From Enterococcus faecalis 13-SD-W-01 (GTDB taxonomy: Bacteria > Bacillota > Bacilli > Lactobacillales > Enterococcaceae): a DNA stretch of 64,000 bases. The stretch's first letter is position 1. Every line of letters starts with the position of its first letter. Positions 56,024 to 64,000 of this stretch are shown here, piece by piece. The DNA is taken from contig KE351649.1 in the NCBI GenBank assembly GCA_000415185.1, forward strand, positions 46,024 through 110,023. Direction: 5' to 3'. The notes below the pieces were generated by a model. That model did no database searches and was not told the DNA's origin. It saw nothing but the letters and a program-made list of their open reading frames with translations. Made by a program: the position numbers and the translations under genes.

Positions 56024-56947
56024 TTATGTTTTTTTATTAGAAAATTTACTTTTTGCCTTAGCAATCCACTTGCCGATAAAATCACGACGTTCTTCAACAT
56101 TTTCTTCTGTCACGTATTCTTGGACGACCGCATTGATGATCCCGCCTAAAATAATGATCGTAGCTGCAAAATTCAACCATAGCATCAGCACGATAAAACT
56201 TCCGATGATTTGATATCCGCCGACATTTGCAGCGAAATATTTAGCATAGATACTAAATACTTGAGAAAGGAGCATCCAGCCGATTGTTGCAAATATCGTT
56301 CCCGGAATGATCGTCTTCAATTTCAGCTTCACATTTGGGACAATCAAATAAATCACATACATAATGACAAACAGTACAAGTAAAGTCACAGGCCATTTCA
56401 ATGTTTGGAACACATCGATCAATTCACTTGAAAAATGGAAGATTGGATCTAACCATTCTAAAATCGTTTGGCCTAATCCTAAAACGATTGTAACGCCGAC
56501 AATGGCTACAAGAAACAATACAATAACTATCACAGATACCAGACGCACAGCTATAAAATTCCCTCTTTGCTCCACCCCGTATGCTTTATTCATCGCAATC
56601 TGCAGAGCAGTAATACTTCGGCTTGCTGACCACAATGCAGCAAGAGCTGATAAAGAAAGCAAACTTCCCGATCCTTGTGTCAGCAGATCATGGATAGCTG
56701 GACCTAAAAATTGATAAACTGTTTCTGGGATAACTTCTCTGACATAAGTTAAGACAGCTTCCGGGTCTAAATGTAAAAAAGGTAAGATATTCCCTACAGC
56801 GATCAGCAGCGGAAAAATCGATAATAACAAATAATAAGCAACAATAACGGATGTCGACCCCATCTCAGAATCAGTAATACGTGTTCGCGTCGTCTCGATG
56901 AATCGAATCAAATTTTTGTTCTTTTTTAGTTTATCAACTGCTTTCAT
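56024..56947 (-). CDS. YihY/UPF0761 family membrane protein
   Basis: 307 residues with six membrane helices. Conserved features of the YihY (old name RNase BN) family: ASTSVIVAYYLLLSIFPLL-like first helix, ALAALWSASRSITALQIAMNKAYG, and the C-terminal IIGSFIVLMLWLNFAATIIILGG. The RNase name is an old error for this family; function unknown, possibly a transporter or envelope factor. A charged cytoplasmic tail ends the protein. Confidence 0.88.
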   Translation of the reverse strand: MKAVDKLKKNKNLIRFIETTRTRITDSEMGSTSVIVAYYLLLSIFPLLIAVGNILPFLHLDPEAVLTYVREVIPETVYQFLGPAIHDLLTQGSGSLLSLSALAALWSASRSITALQIAMNKAYGVEQRGNFIAVRLVSVIVIVLFLVAIVGVTIVLGLGQTILEWLDPIFHFSSELIDVFQTLKWPVTLLVLFVIMYVIYLIVPNVKLKLKTIIPGTIFATIGWMLLSQVFSIYAKYFAANVGGYQIIGSFIVLMLWLNFAATIIILGGIINAVVQEYVTEENVEERRDFIGKWIAKAKSKFSNKKT

Positions 56948-57094
56948 CTGCTGCCTCCTTTTCTATAGAAAATATCTTACATTTTTTATCTCGCAAAGCT
57001 GAAAAGTTTATGCAAAATCTTATGTACACACTTATTGTCCATCCACACTGCAAGTAACAGCTTTCATAAAATTCTTTTGTTTATCCAAAAGCGT

Positions 57095-57291
57095 GCTGGA
57101 CTTGCGGATTATTCAGTTAAAATTCGCAAAGCTGACTTTTGGCAATAAGCTTTTGCAAAATAAAATGGGAAGAACCATTTCATTTTGCAAAAGAGTCTTA
57201 TTGCTCAAGTCAAATTTTTTCAAAAGTCTGAGAAGCGACTTTTAAAAAATCTTCCTTACTGCTCAAAGCAGAACGCTGAATTCACGACCTC
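57095..57291 (-). repeat. Dispersed stop-codon-associated repeat, copy B
   Basis: Read on the minus strand it begins GAGGTCGTGAATTC, 3 bases after the map stop codon. It shares TCTGCTTTGAGCA and GTCGCTTCTCAGACTTTTG with copy A. A long hairpin (TTTTGCAAAATGAAATGG pairing with its partner, 57150-57193) flanked by CTTATTGC/GCAATAAG follows. The rest of this 347-base gap (56948-57094) shows nothing I can name. Confidence 0.7.
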
Positions 57292-57294
57292 TTC

Positions 57295-58059
57295 TTAATA
57301 AGTTCCTTCTTCACCTTGCGATGTCAAGATTCTTGGTCCTTCTTTTGTAATTGCTAATGTATGCTCATATTGACATGAAAGTCCGCCATCTTGTGTATAA
57401 GCTGTCCAGCCGTTTGGATCCATTTTCATTTTCCATGTTCCAGTATTGACCATTGGCTCGATAGTAATGACCATACCTTCTTTCAAACGAAGACCTTTTC
57501 CTGCTTCGCCATAATGTGGGACTGCTGGTTCTTCATGGATCGTAGGCCCTACACCATGTCCGATAAAGTCGCGAACGATACCGTAACCTTCTCCTTCAAC
57601 ATAGGTTTGGATCGCATGGCCGATATCTCCGATGCGATTGCCGATTTGCGCTTGTTCGATCCCTTTGTACAAAGCATTACGCGTTACTTCCATCAATCGG
57701 TCAATCTCAGGTGTAGATTCGCCGACAACATAAGCCCAGCAAGAATCTGAGATTGCGCCTTTTAAATCAATACACATGTCGACTTTTACTAAGTCACCGC
57801 TTTTCAATGCTTTTCTGCGTGGGAATCCATGACAAATCTCATTGTTGATGCTGATACATGTTGCATATTCATAACCTTCAAAGCCGATTTGAGCGGCAAT
57901 CCCGCCGTGGCTTTCAATATAATCTCTAACAAATACTTCAATATCCCAGCTAGTGATGCCAGGTTTGATAAAACTGCGCAAGTTCTTGTGGACGTCTGCC
58001 AACAAAGCGCCTGATTCAGCCATTTTATCGATTTCTCGTGCTGACTTTAATGTAATCAT
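57295..58059 (-). CDS. map: Methionine aminopeptidase, type I
   Basis: 254 residues with the five metal ligands: VDMCIDLKG and ISDSCWAYVV (Asp pair), FIGHGVGPTIHEEPAVPH (His), ITIEPMV (Glu) and QYEHTLAIT (Glu). It removes initiator methionine from nascent proteins. Ribosome site AAGGAG. Divergent from the flavodoxin gene. Confidence 0.95.
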   Translation of the reverse strand: MITLKSAREIDKMAESGALLADVHKNLRSFIKPGITSWDIEVFVRDYIESHGGIAAQIGFEGYEYATCISINNEICHGFPRRKALKSGDLVKVDMCIDLKGAISDSCWAYVVGESTPEIDRLMEVTRNALYKGIEQAQIGNRIGDIGHAIQTYVEGEGYGIVRDFIGHGVGPTIHEEPAVPHYGEAGKGLRLKEGMVITIEPMVNTGTWKMKMDPNGWTAYTQDGGLSCQYEHTLAITKEGPRILTSQGEEGTY

Positions 58060-58089
58060 TTTCTCGTCTCCTTTTCACAAATCCCTTCT

Positions 58090-58119
58090 ATTTTACCATA
58101 ACATCAATGATTTCGACAA
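58090..58119 (-). promoter_or_regulatory. Predicted promoter of map
   Basis: Minus-strand TTGTCG, 18 bases, TAAAAT with an extended -10 (TGGTAAAAT). Confidence 0.5.
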
Positions 58120-58166
58120 ACTGGACTTACCTCTTCCAAAATTGTTTTTCTTTTTTTCGAATAATT

Positions 58167-58175
58167 TGGTATAAT
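58167..58175 (+). promoter_or_regulatory. Extended -10 promoter of the flavodoxin gene
   Basis: TGGTATAAT with a T-rich upstream region but no clear -35. Confidence 0.55.
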
Positions 58176-58219
58176 TGTCGAGGATTGAAGTAACCTACGT
58201 TTCTTTTAGGAGGATAAAA

Positions 58220-58663
58220 ATGACTTTAGCAAAAATCGTATATGCTAGTATGACAGGCAATACAGAAGAAATTGCAGATATCGTAGCTGAAGCTTTCGAA
58301 AATCTGGATATCGAAGTCGAAATCAATGAATGTACCCAAGTAGATGCAGATGAATTTGAGGATGCGGACATTTGCGTTGTCGCAACTTATACATATGGTG
58401 ATGGCGATCTTCCAGATGAGATCGTTGATTTTTATGAAGATCTGCAAGAAGTAGATCTTTCCAATAAAATCTATGGTGTTTGCGGATCAGGCGACACATT
58501 CTATGATGATTTCTGTAAATCTGTGGATGACTTTGATGCTGTGTTTACACGAACTGGAGCAGTAAAAGGCGCTGAAAATGTCAAAGTAGACTTAAATGCA
58601 GAAGAAGAAGATATCGAAAACTTAGAAGCGTTTGCCAAAGAACTTGTTTCAAAATTAGGCTAG
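58220..58663 (+). CDS. Flavodoxin
   Basis: 147 residues, short-chain flavodoxin. FMN phosphate loop SMTGNTEE, FMN-ring loops ATYTYGDGDLP and CGSGDTFYDDFC; strongly acidic. It carries electrons at low potential in the cytoplasm, for instance for activating radical enzymes. ATG 58220 follows AGGAGG; the frame is open upstream to 58175 through the promoter. Single gene with terminator. Confidence 0.94.
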   Translation: MTLAKIVYASMTGNTEEIADIVAEAFENLDIEVEINECTQVDADEFEDADICVVATYTYGDGDLPDEIVDFYEDLQEVDLSNKIYGVCGSGDTFYDDFCKSVDDFDAVFTRTGAVKGAENVKVDLNAEEEDIENLEAFAKELVSKLG

Positions 58664-58680
58664 GCTGAATCGTTTGCTCA

Positions 58681-58724
58681 AAAAAGGAGCTGGGATTTGA
58701 AATCCCAGCTCCTTTCATTTTTTT
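58681..58724. terminator. Bidirectional terminator after the flavodoxin gene
   Basis: A perfect 16-bp stem (58683-58698 with 58700-58715), A-rich on the left and T-rich on the right; shared with the small minus-strand gene. Confidence 0.92.
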
Positions 58725-58889
58725 CTATAGCAAATCGTCTTTTTTAGAGAATTTGAATCGTTTGCTTTTCTTCAAACGAGGCTTTTCCTCTTCGTGTTTT
58801 TTGATTGCTTCTTTGGAAATTTTTTCTCGATCTTGTTTTGATTCATCAAAACGCTCAGCAAAAACTTTTTCTTTCGGTTTATCACTCAT
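58725..58889 (-). CDS. 54-residue charged protein of unknown function
   Basis: A short minus-strand frame, ATG 58889 to TAG 58725-58727, preceded by AAGGAGGTCATCATA, a near-perfect ribosome site. The product starts MSDKPKEKVFAERFDES, is almost entirely charged and probably helical, with a basic C-terminal half (KPRLKKSKRFKFSKK). It shares the flavodoxin terminator, which directly abuts its stop codon. The exact match of ribosome site, frame and terminator argues that it is real, although no family is recognised. Confidence 0.7.
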   Translation of the reverse strand: MSDKPKEKVFAERFDESKQDREKISKEAIKKHEEEKPRLKKSKRFKFSKKDDLL

Positions 58890-59043
58890 TATGATGACCT
58901 CCTTAAACAGTCAATATTCCCTCCGCCTCATACATCAATTTTAGCATCGTGAAATACCTTAAGCGAGTTATTTGCTTAAAAATCGCTTTTCAACTCGCAC
59001 TTGAAAGTAAAATATAAAAAAGTTAAAATGAAACTTGTCATTT

Positions 59044-59116
<73 letters not shown>

Positions 59117-59120
59117 GTAA

Positions 59121-59188
59121 GAGGTTGTGAAAAAAGCGTTTTGTCCTGAGTATTAAGACTCTTTCCAAATGCAAAGCAGCTTTTCCGA
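59121..59188 (+). repeat. Dispersed stop-codon-associated repeat, copy D
   Basis: GAGGTTGTGAA, AAGCGTTTTG and GAGTATTAAGACTC, starting 4 bases after the tRNA. Close to copy C in its first 40 bases. Confidence 0.65.
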
Positions 59189-59191
59189 TTC

Positions 59192-59236
59192 AAAAGCACC
59201 ATTAGAAACATGCTATGTTTCTAACGGTGCTTTTTT
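59192..59236. terminator. Bidirectional terminator between tRNA-Arg and pepS
   Basis: Stem of about 20 bp (AAAAGCACCATTAGAAACAT with its partner, one mismatch), T6 on the right. Confidence 0.9.
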
Positions 59237-59246
59237 CTACTCGCTT

Positions 59247-60479
59247 TTACGCCCAATCCCCATTACGGAAAATAGGAACTCGCGTACCATCTTCGCGGAT
59301 ACCATCGATATCCATTTTGTCCGAGCCCACCATGAAGTCCACATGAGTATGGCTGCGGTTCAATCCCGCTTCAGCTAATTCTTCTTCGGTCATCTCTGTT
59401 CCGCCTTCCACACTGAACGCGTACGCCGAACCTAAAGCTAGATGATTCGAAGCATTTTCGTCAAATAATGTATTATAAAAAATAATACCAGATTGAGAAA
59501 TCGGTGATGGATCTGGAACAAGTGCTACTTCGCCCAATCTGCGCGCTCCTTCATCTGTATCAAGAAGTTTTGCCAATACTTCTTCTCCTTGTTCAGCAGA
59601 GAAATCAACGACTTTTCCATCTTTGAATGTAAATTTCATGCCTGTGATCGTCGTACCTGCATAACTTAAAGGTTTTGTACTTGCAATGTATCCATCCACT
59701 CGATGGTTGTCCGGAGCTGTGAAAACTTCTTCTGTCGGCATATTAGCCATGAATTTTTCGCCTCGTGCATTCCAGCTGCCGGCACCTTCCCAAAGATGAT
59801 TTTTCGGCAGACCGATAACGATGTCTGTGTTTGGCGCTGTGTAATGAAGTGCTGTAAACTGTTCTTTATTTAATTCAGCAGCTTTTTCTGCTAGTTTTTT
59901 GTCGTGTTTTTCCCAAGCAGTTACTGGATCTTCCTCATAGATTCTTGTTGTTTTGAAGATTTGGTCCCACAATGCATCCACTTGCTCTTCTTCTGGAAGG
60001 TCTGGAAATACTTTTTCTGCCCAGCGTTTGCCAGCAGCAGCTACTACTGTCCAGCTGACTTTGTTTGATTGTGTGGCTTGGCGCAAGTTCGCTAACGCTT
60101 TGCCCATTGCTGATTGATAGTCTGCAACACGCGTACTGTCTACGCCTGCAAGTGCATCTGGGTCTGAAGAAACAACGCTGATCCGGCTTGCTCCTTTTTT
60201 GATCCAATCATTTGTTTGATCAATCTTATATTCAGGGACATTTTCAATACGTTCTTGAAGCGCATTTGATAAAAATTCTCTTTGGATGACATCATCCGTC
60301 CATTGTACGATGACCTCATCTGCTCCTAGTTGGTAAGCTTCTTGAGTGATCAGACGTGCTAACGGTGCTTGATCGACACTGATCTGCAGAACGACTGTAT
60401 GTCCTTTCTCTACATTGACGCCAGTCTTCGCAATCAAATGAGCATACTTTTTCAAGTTTTCATTAAAATTCAATAACAT
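59247..60479 (-). CDS. pepS: M29 family aminopeptidase (PepS/AmpS type)
   Basis: About 410 residues. M29 features: Glu in TGMKFTFKDGKVVDFSAEQGEE and GEVALVPD, NTLFDENASNHLALGSAYAF and the metal-binding SHTHVDFMVGSDKMDIDG. A cobalt- or zinc-activated cytoplasmic aminopeptidase that trims peptides. ATG 60479 follows GAGGAGG. Transcribed divergently from the TetR gene. Confidence 0.92.
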   Translation of the reverse strand: MLLNFNENLKKYAHLIAKTGVNVEKGHTVVLQISVDQAPLARLITQEAYQLGADEVIVQWTDDVIQREFLSNALQERIENVPEYKIDQTNDWIKKGASRISVVSSDPDALAGVDSTRVADYQSAMGKALANLRQATQSNKVSWTVVAAAGKRWAEKVFPDLPEEEQVDALWDQIFKTTRIYEEDPVTAWEKHDKKLAEKAAELNKEQFTALHYTAPNTDIVIGLPKNHLWEGAGSWNARGEKFMANMPTEEVFTAPDNHRVDGYIASTKPLSYAGTTITGMKFTFKDGKVVDFSAEQGEEVLAKLLDTDEGARRLGEVALVPDPSPISQSGIIFYNTLFDENASNHLALGSAYAFSVEGGTEMTEEELAEAGLNRSHTHVDFMVGSDKMDIDGIREDGTRVPIFRNGDWA

Positions 60480-60520
60480 AATTATATTCCTCCTCATTAA
60501 TCGATAAGCATATCAACAAT

Positions 60521-60549
60521 ATGATAACATTTAAGCGTTTAAGTAACAA
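60521..60549 (-). promoter_or_regulatory. Predicted promoter of pepS
   Basis: Minus-strand TTGTTA, 17 bases, TATCAT with an extended -10 (TGTTATCAT). Confidence 0.6.
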
Positions 60550-60654
60550 ACACTATTTGAAAAATCTTCTTTCCTTCAAAAAATATTCACAAAAAACTTT
60601 TTCCCTTCTGAAACTCGCTGAATAACAGGATAAAAAATTATAAAAAAACAAATT

Positions 60655-60682
60655 TTGCATATTAAAAAAAACATGTTAAAAT
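60655..60682 (+). promoter_or_regulatory. Predicted promoter of the TetR gene
   Basis: TTGCAT, 16 bases, TAAAAT with an extended -10 (TGTTAAAAT). Confidence 0.55.
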
Positions 60683-60739
60683 AAATTAAGCAAACAATTT
60701 GAAAGCGATATAAATAATGTTTGAGGAGATTAGAAAATT

Positions 60740-61312
60740 ATGGCAAGAAAAAAGACTATCACAAAAGACCAGATTTTAGATGCAGCCTATGAAGTAGTAG
60801 CTACAGAAGGATTTTCCCGTTTTACAGCACGAAACATCGCAAACAAAATGAAATGCTCGACACAACCTATTTATTTAGAGTTCAAGAACATGGATGATTT
60901 GAAACATGCTTTATTTGAAAAAATTTATGCGTACTTATCAGAAGAAATCTTTCCTAAAGTACATACTGGCCGAAAAGTCATTGACCTAGCTTTTAATTAC
61001 ATTCGTTTCGCTAATCATGAAAAACGCTTATATCGCGCATTGTATTTAGAAGAATACGGCGGCGGGAAAGAAATGCAGGACTTTTCCTATGATTACTTCA
61101 TGAATGCTGTAAAAGCCGATCCAGATTATGCAGACTTATCTGATGAAGCACTTCAATCACTTCACACCGGGACTTGGATCGTTGCGACCGGTATCGCTGC
61201 TTTGATGTCTTCTGGCATTATCCACCCTACTGATGAACAAATCGAAAAACTGATCCAACACAGTATCGACAGCATCCTGACCCAAAACGAACCAATCAAA
61301 GTCAATTTTTAA
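60740..61312 (+). CDS. TetR family transcriptional regulator
   Basis: 190 residues. The N-terminal helix-turn-helix (about 8-55: ITKDQILDAAYEVVATEGFSRFTARNIANKM, then CSTQPIYLEFKNMDDL) is of TetR type; the rest is the helical ligand and dimer domain. Target unknown. Divergent arrangement with pepS suggests control of pepS, its own gene, or both, but no clear palindromic operator was found in the 260-base gap. Ribosome site GAGGAG. Confidence 0.88.
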   Translation: MARKKTITKDQILDAAYEVVATEGFSRFTARNIANKMKCSTQPIYLEFKNMDDLKHALFEKIYAYLSEEIFPKVHTGRKVIDLAFNYIRFANHEKRLYRALYLEEYGGGKEMQDFSYDYFMNAVKADPDYADLSDEALQSLHTGTWIVATGIAALMSSGIIHPTDEQIEKLIQHSIDSILTQNEPIKVNF

Positions 61313-61427
61313 GATAATCAGTGATTATTTCATACATATTTCTTGTCACAAAAGGAAGGAAATCTTCTCCAATATATGGAATAGCAGCTGTGAATCAGCT
61401 AAAAATAAGTAATTGCTTATCAACTAA

Positions 61428-61478
61428 AACCAGCCGAACAGAGAAATCACGCTTTTCTGTTCAGCTGGTTTTTATTTT
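61428..61478. terminator. Terminator between the TetR and Eis-like genes
   Basis: AACCAGC-(C)-GAACAGA pairs with TCTGTTC-A-GCTGGTT, then a T-rich tail on the plus strand. The 115 bases between the TetR stop and this stem hold nothing evident. Confidence 0.8.
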
Positions 61479-61491
61479 TTACAGCAATCAA

Positions 61492-62670
61492 TCAAAAATA
61501 ATCATTCAAAATCGGCTGCTGCCCTTGGATGATTTCTTCCAGATGCGTCATCAGTTCTTCTGGACAAGTCATTTTTTCGTGAAAAACAAGTGTTCCAAGT
61601 GACTGATAGCCTAACAATAATTGCGTAAATGACTGGATACTCCCGGAAAGAAGCGGCAAGTTTGTTTGTTCTGTTTTTCTTACTGTTATTTCTTCTTCAA
61701 GTGATGCTATTTCATAAATCCCATTATTCCATGGCGCATAATTATCTTCTTTGATTTCTATTGCAAATTTTTCAGGCTGTTTTTTAAATGGATATTTTCT
61801 TAAAAAACCCTCGATATCAACGATTCTTGCCATCATATCTGGGCGGATCTCCATTTTTGCGTACGGGTTTTCTAAAAGAAAAGAAAGATTTCTACCAGAA
61901 AATCCTTGCAAAAAGCTGAATGTTTCAAACGCTCCGCTATGAGAACCGATGAAACGTGCCAAAGCTTTGAAAGCAAAATGTTCCAGATATCCCCATTCTG
62001 AAATAACAAATTCAGGTCCTTCTAAACGATACACCAGATAACCAGTGATTTCTTGCTTTTCATTGAAATAAAGAGCGAAATGATTGCCTTTTTTCTGATT
62101 GAATTTATACTCCCACCACCAAGGCGTTCTTTTCAACCCGCCTTTTTGGTTTTCTTTCATTTGATGGTAAATGTTATCCATCGCAGCTTTCGCCTCTTCA
62201 AAAGAAGTTCGAACGATTTTTCCTGGTGTTTTTTTGACATTGGGCCAATCTCTGCTTGATAAGCGATAGCTGATTTTTTCAAAAACTGTCTCATAACCGT
62301 AGCGTCGATAAAACGGGTAAGAAAATGGTGCTAAGTAGGATAAAAGAACTTTTCTTTCTTTGCAATCCTGCAATATTTTTTCCATCAGCTGATTGATCCC
62401 GCCCTGCCCTCGCGCTTCAGGATAAGAAGCGACGTAGCCGATCCCAGCCATTGGAATGACTTGTCCATGAAACTGGACCTCAAATGGCGTGGCCATCACT
62501 TGGCTGGTCAGTTGATTTTCATCATTGAAAAAGCCGTAGTTCCAAGTGTGTTCTGTGATGCTGCTAAATCGCTCACGCCGTTCTGATGTACGCTCAAAAT
62601 TGAACGCGTATGTTGCCAGTTGGAACATTTCTTCGATTGCTTCAGTGCCTAATTCTTTTACTCCGCTCAT
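61492..62670 (-). CDS. Eis-like GNAT N-acetyltransferase
   Basis: About 392 residues: an N-terminal GNAT domain with the acetyl-CoA loop VASYPEARGQGGINQLM and YRRYGYETVFEKISYRL, a second GNAT-like domain, and a C-terminal SCP2-like domain ending in ILNDYF, a terminal carboxylate typical of Eis. Mycobacterial Eis acetylates aminoglycosides at several amines; the physiological substrate in Firmicutes is unknown and resistance should not be assumed. Start ATG 62670 has GGGGGAA upstream. Confidence 0.88.
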   Translation of the reverse strand: MSGVKELGTEAIEEMFQLATYAFNFERTSERRERFSSITEHTWNYGFFNDENQLTSQVMATPFEVQFHGQVIPMAGIGYVASYPEARGQGGINQLMEKILQDCKERKVLLSYLAPFSYPFYRRYGYETVFEKISYRLSSRDWPNVKKTPGKIVRTSFEEAKAAMDNIYHQMKENQKGGLKRTPWWWEYKFNQKKGNHFALYFNEKQEITGYLVYRLEGPEFVISEWGYLEHFAFKALARFIGSHSGAFETFSFLQGFSGRNLSFLLENPYAKMEIRPDMMARIVDIEGFLRKYPFKKQPEKFAIEIKEDNYAPWNNGIYEIASLEEEITVRKTEQTNLPLLSGSIQSFTQLLLGYQSLGTLVFHEKMTCPEELMTHLEEIIQGQQPILNDYF

Positions 62671-62759
62671 GACTTTTCCCCCTTGAAATACCAAAAAGGC
62701 TGGTTGGTTTCTCCAGCCTCATTCCTTTGTACCATTGTTTTTCCTTTTTGCAAACTATT

Positions 62760-63173
62760 TTAATATGTTTCTTCGATCATTCCCAGCATGCGTTTAAACT
62801 GGCGTCGTTTGAAATACATCAAGATCGTGCCTAAAAGCATGTCGTTCAGTTTTTGGATGATCCCGAATGACTCCATTTTTTCTTCATAACGCACTTCACA
62901 TGTTTTGTCATCTAAAGGCAGGACTTGATAGTGAACAACATACTCATTTCTTGTTGTGGATGTTCGAAATTTATAGGATTGATTTTCGATAAGTTCTTCT
63001 ATCTTGATTTTTGCCCGGCTGTTTTTAGAAAACTCCTTGATATATTCAAAGTTTCTCAACTGCTTGCGTGTCAGATTTTTCCCTGTTGCTTTACGTACAT
63101 CATACAAAACCGAGTCCATGATCTTATCGTAAAAGAAAGGAGCAGGGATGTTTAATTTTTTAGTGATTTCCAT
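62760..63173 (-). CDS. DUF3284 family protein
   Basis: 137 residues, soluble, with an alpha/beta SRPBCC-like layout (MEITKKLNIPAPFFYDKIMDS, FRTSTTRNEYVVHYQVLP, CEVRYEEKMESFG, C-terminal helix). It resembles DUF3284, a Lactobacillales family of unknown function that may bind a hydrophobic ligand. Its ATG overlaps the stop codon of the upstream gene (TAATG). Confidence 0.72.
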   Translation of the reverse strand: MEITKKLNIPAPFFYDKIMDSVLYDVRKATGKNLTRKQLRNFEYIKEFSKNSRAKIKIEELIENQSYKFRTSTTRNEYVVHYQVLPLDDKTCEVRYEEKMESFGIIQKLNDMLLGTILMYFKRRQFKRMLGMIEETY

Positions 63174-63355
63174 TATTTCTTCCTCCCGTCAGCTTCTTCT
63201 TTTTTCTTTCCTTTGAAAAAGAGAAATCCGCCTAATCCAATCAGAAAAACACCTGTCACCATGCTGTACAGATCGTACACCATCGAGTTGGGGTTCAAAC
63301 TATATAATACGATCAAAAAGCCGATACTAGCTAAAAATAAGCCGTTTTTAATCAT
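63173..63355 (-). CDS. Small membrane protein, DUF3188-like
   Basis: 60 residues with two membrane helices (about 5-22 and 30-50) and a basic KGKKKEEADGRKK tail. Resembles DUF3188. ATG 63355 follows AGGATGA; an ATG at 63364 lacks spacing for a site. Translationally coupled to the DUF3284 gene. Confidence 0.7.
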   Translation of the reverse strand: MIKNGLFLASIGFLIVLYSLNPNSMVYDLYSMVTGVFLIGLGGFLFFKGKKKEEADGRKK

Positions 63356-63382
63356 TTCAATCATCCTATCTTTTTTCTATTC

Positions 63383-63601
63383 TTAAACAGCAGCAGCTTG
63401 GAAATACAGTACGCTTCCCCAAGGCTGTGCCTTGATTAATTCTTTTGCTTTTTTTGCTGCTTCTTCTGGATCACCAGTTGTTTCAAAAATCATCTTGATT
63501 CCTTGTTTTTGTTTGAAAGTATAGCGGATATCGCCTTCCTCGTTACCTTCCAATAATTCTTTGATGTTGTCTTGCTGCATTGCACTAGAAATACTGATCA
63601 T
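63383..63601 (-). CDS. Small conserved-looking protein of unknown function
   Basis: 72 residues, soluble, beta-alpha pattern: DIRYTFKQKQGIKMIFETT, then the helix DPEEAAKKAKELIKAQ and the strand VLYFQAAAV. ATG 63601 has GGAGG 8 bases upstream; a TTG at 63607 is too close to it. First gene of a three-gene set with the DUF3188- and DUF3284-like genes. Confidence 0.7.
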   Translation of the reverse strand: MISISSAMQQDNIKELLEGNEEGDIRYTFKQKQGIKMIFETTGDPEEAAKKAKELIKAQPWGSVLYFQAAAV

Positions 63602-63664
63602 ATCCAAGTTCCTCCTGTTAAGTTATTCATAAGTATCATTTGGAATAAATTTTTATTACTTGTT

Positions 63665-64000
63665 GAAGTAAAGTGATACTTTACAAAGCTGTGTTTCGGC
63701 ATTAACTCGAAATCCGTCAAAATATGAAAAGCTATTTTAACGGATTCTTCTTTAATGCTTGAGGCTGGACAGCTTTTTTACAACCTCTACTCAAACGGTG
63801 TTCACGAGCTAACTTCGTCGGTGATAAGCTTTTTTACTGAAAAATATGGAATACTATTTCCCAGTAAAAAAGAGACTTATTGCTGTAAGACACGAAGAAG
63901 GAAGTGATTCGATGTCGAATAGTACCTACTCGGCGCTTGAAGCTGAACAGCTCTTTCACAACCTCTACTCAAACGGTGTTCACTCAGCTGCTTCTCGGCA
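63665..64000 (-). repeat. Tandem dispersed-repeat region, copy E (two or more units, reaches window end)
   Basis: Two units read on the minus strand. One has its GAGGTTGTGAA box at 63955-63965, preceded by the GCCGAGAAGCAGC...ACACCGTTT end module at 63971-64000. The other has GAGGTTGTAAA at 63777-63787. The stretch around each box (63779-63805 and 63957-63983) differs by one base in 27. Between them lies a nested hairpin (TTTTTTACTG with CAGTAAAAAA flanked by AAGC/CTTATTGC) and an ATTCGA-TG-TCGAAT hairpin at 63907-63920. No gene is seen from 63602 to the window end. Confidence 0.75.

Noticed and set aside
61321..61602. 93-codon plus-strand frame after the TetR gene
   Set aside because: Runs through the terminator into the Eis-like gene and lacks a ribosome site.
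61492..62670. Aminoglycoside resistance by Eis
   Set aside because: Eis-like proteins are widespread in Firmicutes with unknown substrates; the sequence alone does not support resistance.

Overview
The window is a 64 kb piece of the chromosome of a low-GC Firmicute. It is almost certainly an Enterococcus of the E. faecium group (E. faecium, lactis, hirae, durans or mundtii). The basis is a complete epa-type rhamnopolysaccharide locus, LiaFSR, clpE followed by a DUF1827 gene, and strong AGGAGG-type ribosome sites. I see no phage, insertion sequence, plasmid function or CRISPR array.

Layout. 1-19.4 kb is a housekeeping stretch: the clpE 3' end, prfC, a CNNM/CorC membrane protein, an AI-2E family permease, a GNAT acetyltransferase, ntdP, mutY-recX, rlmCD, an LCP (LytR-CpsA-Psr) ligase, a cold-shock gene, dapF, sodA, a GtrA protein, a CDF metal exporter, a DUF1189 membrane protein, a D-2-hydroxyacid dehydrogenase, and ktrA with a HesB-like gene. 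19.5-27.3 kb deals with the envelope: a 1039-residue secreted amidase with nine hydrophobic-W repeats, the liaFSR envelope-stress operon, greA and mltG. 27.5-55.9 kb is one long minus-strand polysaccharide region. 56-64 kb returns to housekeeping genes: yihY, map, a flavodoxin, an unlisted 54-residue gene, tRNA-Arg(CCU), the aminopeptidase pepS divergent from a TetR regulator, an Eis-like acetyltransferase and three small genes.

The polysaccharide region splits by visible promoters and terminators into at least four transcription units. Unit 1 is epaA-epaQ: lipid-linked initiation, rhamnosyltransferases, dTDP-rhamnose synthesis and two large membrane proteins. Unit 2 is epaL-epaM, a methyltransferase with a coiled coil, and a dual glycosyltransferase. 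Unit 3 is epaR plus a variable decoration module: two GT2 enzymes, two LicD phosphotransferases, an IspD/TarI-like cytidylyltransferase, a reductase/epimerase, a Wzy-like polymerase, a glycosyltransferase-like protein and a Wzx flippase. Unit 4 is a GalE-like epimerase.

The most interesting observations are three. First, unit 2 looks like a methyl-capping, chain-length and export module in which two adjacent proteins share an accessory domain. Second, the variable module seems built to make a CDP-activated group that two LicD enzymes would transfer. Third, a modular dispersed repeat starts at or near stop codons (or a tRNA 3' end) in the sense orientation at four or more places and is tandem at the right edge.
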